From: a bacterium
Lineage (GTDB): Bacteria > Armatimonadota > UBA5829
NCBI GenBank assembly: GCA_021371935.1
Contig: JAJFVF010000006.1
Coordinates: forward strand, 1 to 64,000
DNA: 64,000 nt
Reading direction: 5' to 3'
Shown here: positions 62,939 through 64,000 of the stretch, one piece after another
How positions within the stretch are numbered: the stretch's first letter is position 1
How the letters are laid out: each line of letters opens with the position of its first letter
Notes under the pieces: generated by a model
The model's database searches: none
Told to the model about the DNA's origin: nothing
What the model saw: only the letters and a program-made list of their open reading frames with translations
Position numbers and translations under genes: made by a program

Positions 62939-64000
62939 CTAATTGCTATTGGGAACTGATATTTCGCTGGATACTTCATCTACCACAGCCTTGACAATCC
63001 GCTTCTCAGTTATGTCCCATACAACATCCGTCGAATATGTGCCGTTTTTGTCGGTCTTCCCAGCACTGGTGTTTGGGATGCCGTTTGTAATCGTCAAAGT
63101 GATATCTTTATTCGCAAGAAAGTTGCCGTTCTGATCGGTTACTGTTGCCTTGACCTTCGTGCGCCGCGGATCGAGTTTGTCATTCACTGCAGATATGCTG
63201 ATTCCTGCAGGCTGACCACCGATTACCGTGACGGGAATGCTTACCTTCTGGTCACCATAAAATGCATCGATTGTCCCGGTGCGCGCCATTATTGGATTGA
63301 AATAGCCGTTCTGGTCGATGAAACCTATACCCTTTGTGCATCCCCACACCACTCGCGAAAGCTGCTCCTCCGTAAGCGTCTGATCGTCGTTGCCCCAGGT
63401 CAGATAGAGCTGAGTCTTCTCGCCCGACTCTATCTCTTTTCCAATGCCGCTGATTTTAAGCTTGGAAAGCTCACGTTCAGCGGCATCTTTTTCTACGTTT
63501 ACCAACAGCATATCGGCTACGGCACGCTCACCGCCATCGTATGGGTTGCCCGCCACAGCGCCGCCTGAAGGACTGTTTACTATGGTCCCGCGTATCGACA
63601 GTGTCGTGGAGCCTCCACCGTCAAGGTTGATTGCCTGACATGCACCTAGTATCTTCATCGCCTCGGCCAGCTTCTGCAGAGAAAGCCCGCTGCTGAACGA
63701 CTGTCTGCCATCGACCGTTACTATAAGGAGCTTATTGTCCGAAGTGACGCCGATTGCAGTGCGTGGATGGTTCTTTCTGGCAAAGTCATTTTTGAAATTT
63801 TCTGCTTTATAGTCCAAATATATATTGCCGCTTTTTATCAGCCATGGTCCACCACCTACTGCCTGATCCATCTGTGTCCAATCGACGCCGCTGGCGCTTT
63901 TGATGTTTAGAACCATTCGCAGCTTATCACCAACCGCTACATTACCTGCGAGAAATGATGCGGCTGGTCCGCCCGCCGATATCACGACCCCATTTTTTGG
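62939..64000 (-). CDS. Phosphodiester glycosidase (NAGPA-like), N-terminus beyond window
   Basis: The frame is open to the right edge, so the N-terminus is missing; the visible part is 353 residues. It holds the NAGPA/exopolysaccharide domain with GVTSDNKLLIVTVDGRQS, AINLDGGGSTTL and a GPWLIKSG strand. The C-terminus has invasin/Ig-like strands (IPVTVIGGQPAGISISA, LTITNGIPNTS, STDVVWDITEKR). Members remove GlcNAc from phosphodiesters on glycans. It is the last gene seen on this strand at the edge; its partners lie outside. Confidence 0.85.
   Translation of the reverse strand, partial: PKNGVVISAGGPAASFLAGNVAVGDKLRMVLNIKSASGVDWTQMDQAVGGGPWLIKSGNIYLDYKAENFKNDFARKNHPRTAIGVTSDNKLLIVTVDGRQSFSSGLSLQKLAEAMKILGACQAINLDGGGSTTLSIRGTIVNSPSGGAVAGNPYDGGERAVADMLLVNVEKDAAERELSKLKISGIGKEIESGEKTQLYLTWGNDDQTLTEEQLSRVVWGCTKGIGFIDQNGYFNPIMARTGTIDAFYGDQKVSIPVTVIGGQPAGISISAVNDKLDPRRTKVKATVTDQNGNFLANKDITLTITNGIPNTSAGKTDKNGTYSTDVVWDITEKRIVKAVVDEVSSEISVPNSN

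Overview
The window is a bacterial chromosome fragment of roughly 50% GC (estimated by eye), coding densely on both strands. It holds 46 protein genes that I can support, two of them cut by the window edges, and I saw no rRNA, tRNA, CRISPR array, insertion sequence or prophage. Several traits point to a diderm outside the well-studied phyla. These are an SLH-domain porin, a large secreted S55-type protease with propeller repeats, lipoproteins and barrel-like proteins, several ECF sigma factors with unusual fusions, and polysaccharide-active enzymes (GH38, GH2, GHL10 with a CBM9-like domain, GxGYxYP). My best guess is an uncultured Armatimonadota-like lineage, but this is inference from gene content; no marker gene settles it.

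Layout. 1-3.7 kb: a secreted beta-helix protein with near-identical 588-bp internal repeats (cut at the left edge), then a secreted trypsin-fold protein that has lost its catalytic residues, fused to TPRs. 3.8-5.8 kb: an ECF sigma factor translationally coupled to an anti-sigma zinc-finger domain fused to a PilB/GspE-type ATPase, the most unusual unit here. 5.9-12.1 kb: a DUF4236 protein, dihydrolipoamide dehydrogenase, a thiazole synthase (Thi4) under a TPP riboswitch, and an ECF sigma-HEAT fusion. 12.3-26.9 kb: mixed metabolism and signalling (GHL10 hydrolase, Fpg/MutM, an orphan histidine kinase, QueG, GDP-mannose pyrophosphorylase, a PAS/GAF/PP2C phosphatase, TlyA, GH38 mannosidase and a third ECF sigma). 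27-33.3 kb: a barrel protein, a lone HydF maturase, a methyltransferase, an M48 protease, and a GH2 enzyme without its acid/base glutamate. 33.6-42 kb: a one-direction gene string (M20 peptidase, cyclase, amidohydrolase, Gfo/Idh oxidoreductase, class V aminotransferase, a very large transaldolase-like protein, LacI regulator) that looks like a catabolic unit. 42.3-45.2 kb: a partner-switching module (HAMP-GAF-PP2C phosphatase plus a STAS domain fused to an anti-sigma kinase). 45.4-55.2 kb: cobalamin adenosyltransferase, SLH porin, S55 protease, a CDF metal exporter behind a probable NiCo riboswitch, and an RRM protein. 55.3-64 kb: a GxGYxYP operon, prfB with its programmed frameshift, panC, a LolA-like/thioredoxin-like lipoprotein and a phosphodiester glycosidase cut by the right edge.

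Between genes, at least four families of small inverted repeats recur. The clearest is a ~76-78-bp double-hairpin element present five times (two copies shortened). Good sigma-70-like promoters (TTGACA-17-TATAAT type) can be read in front of several genes. Signal transduction by regulated sigma factors is the theme of the window: three ECF sigmas, two PP2C phosphatases, one STAS/anti-sigma fusion and one anti-sigma/ATPase fusion in 64 kb.
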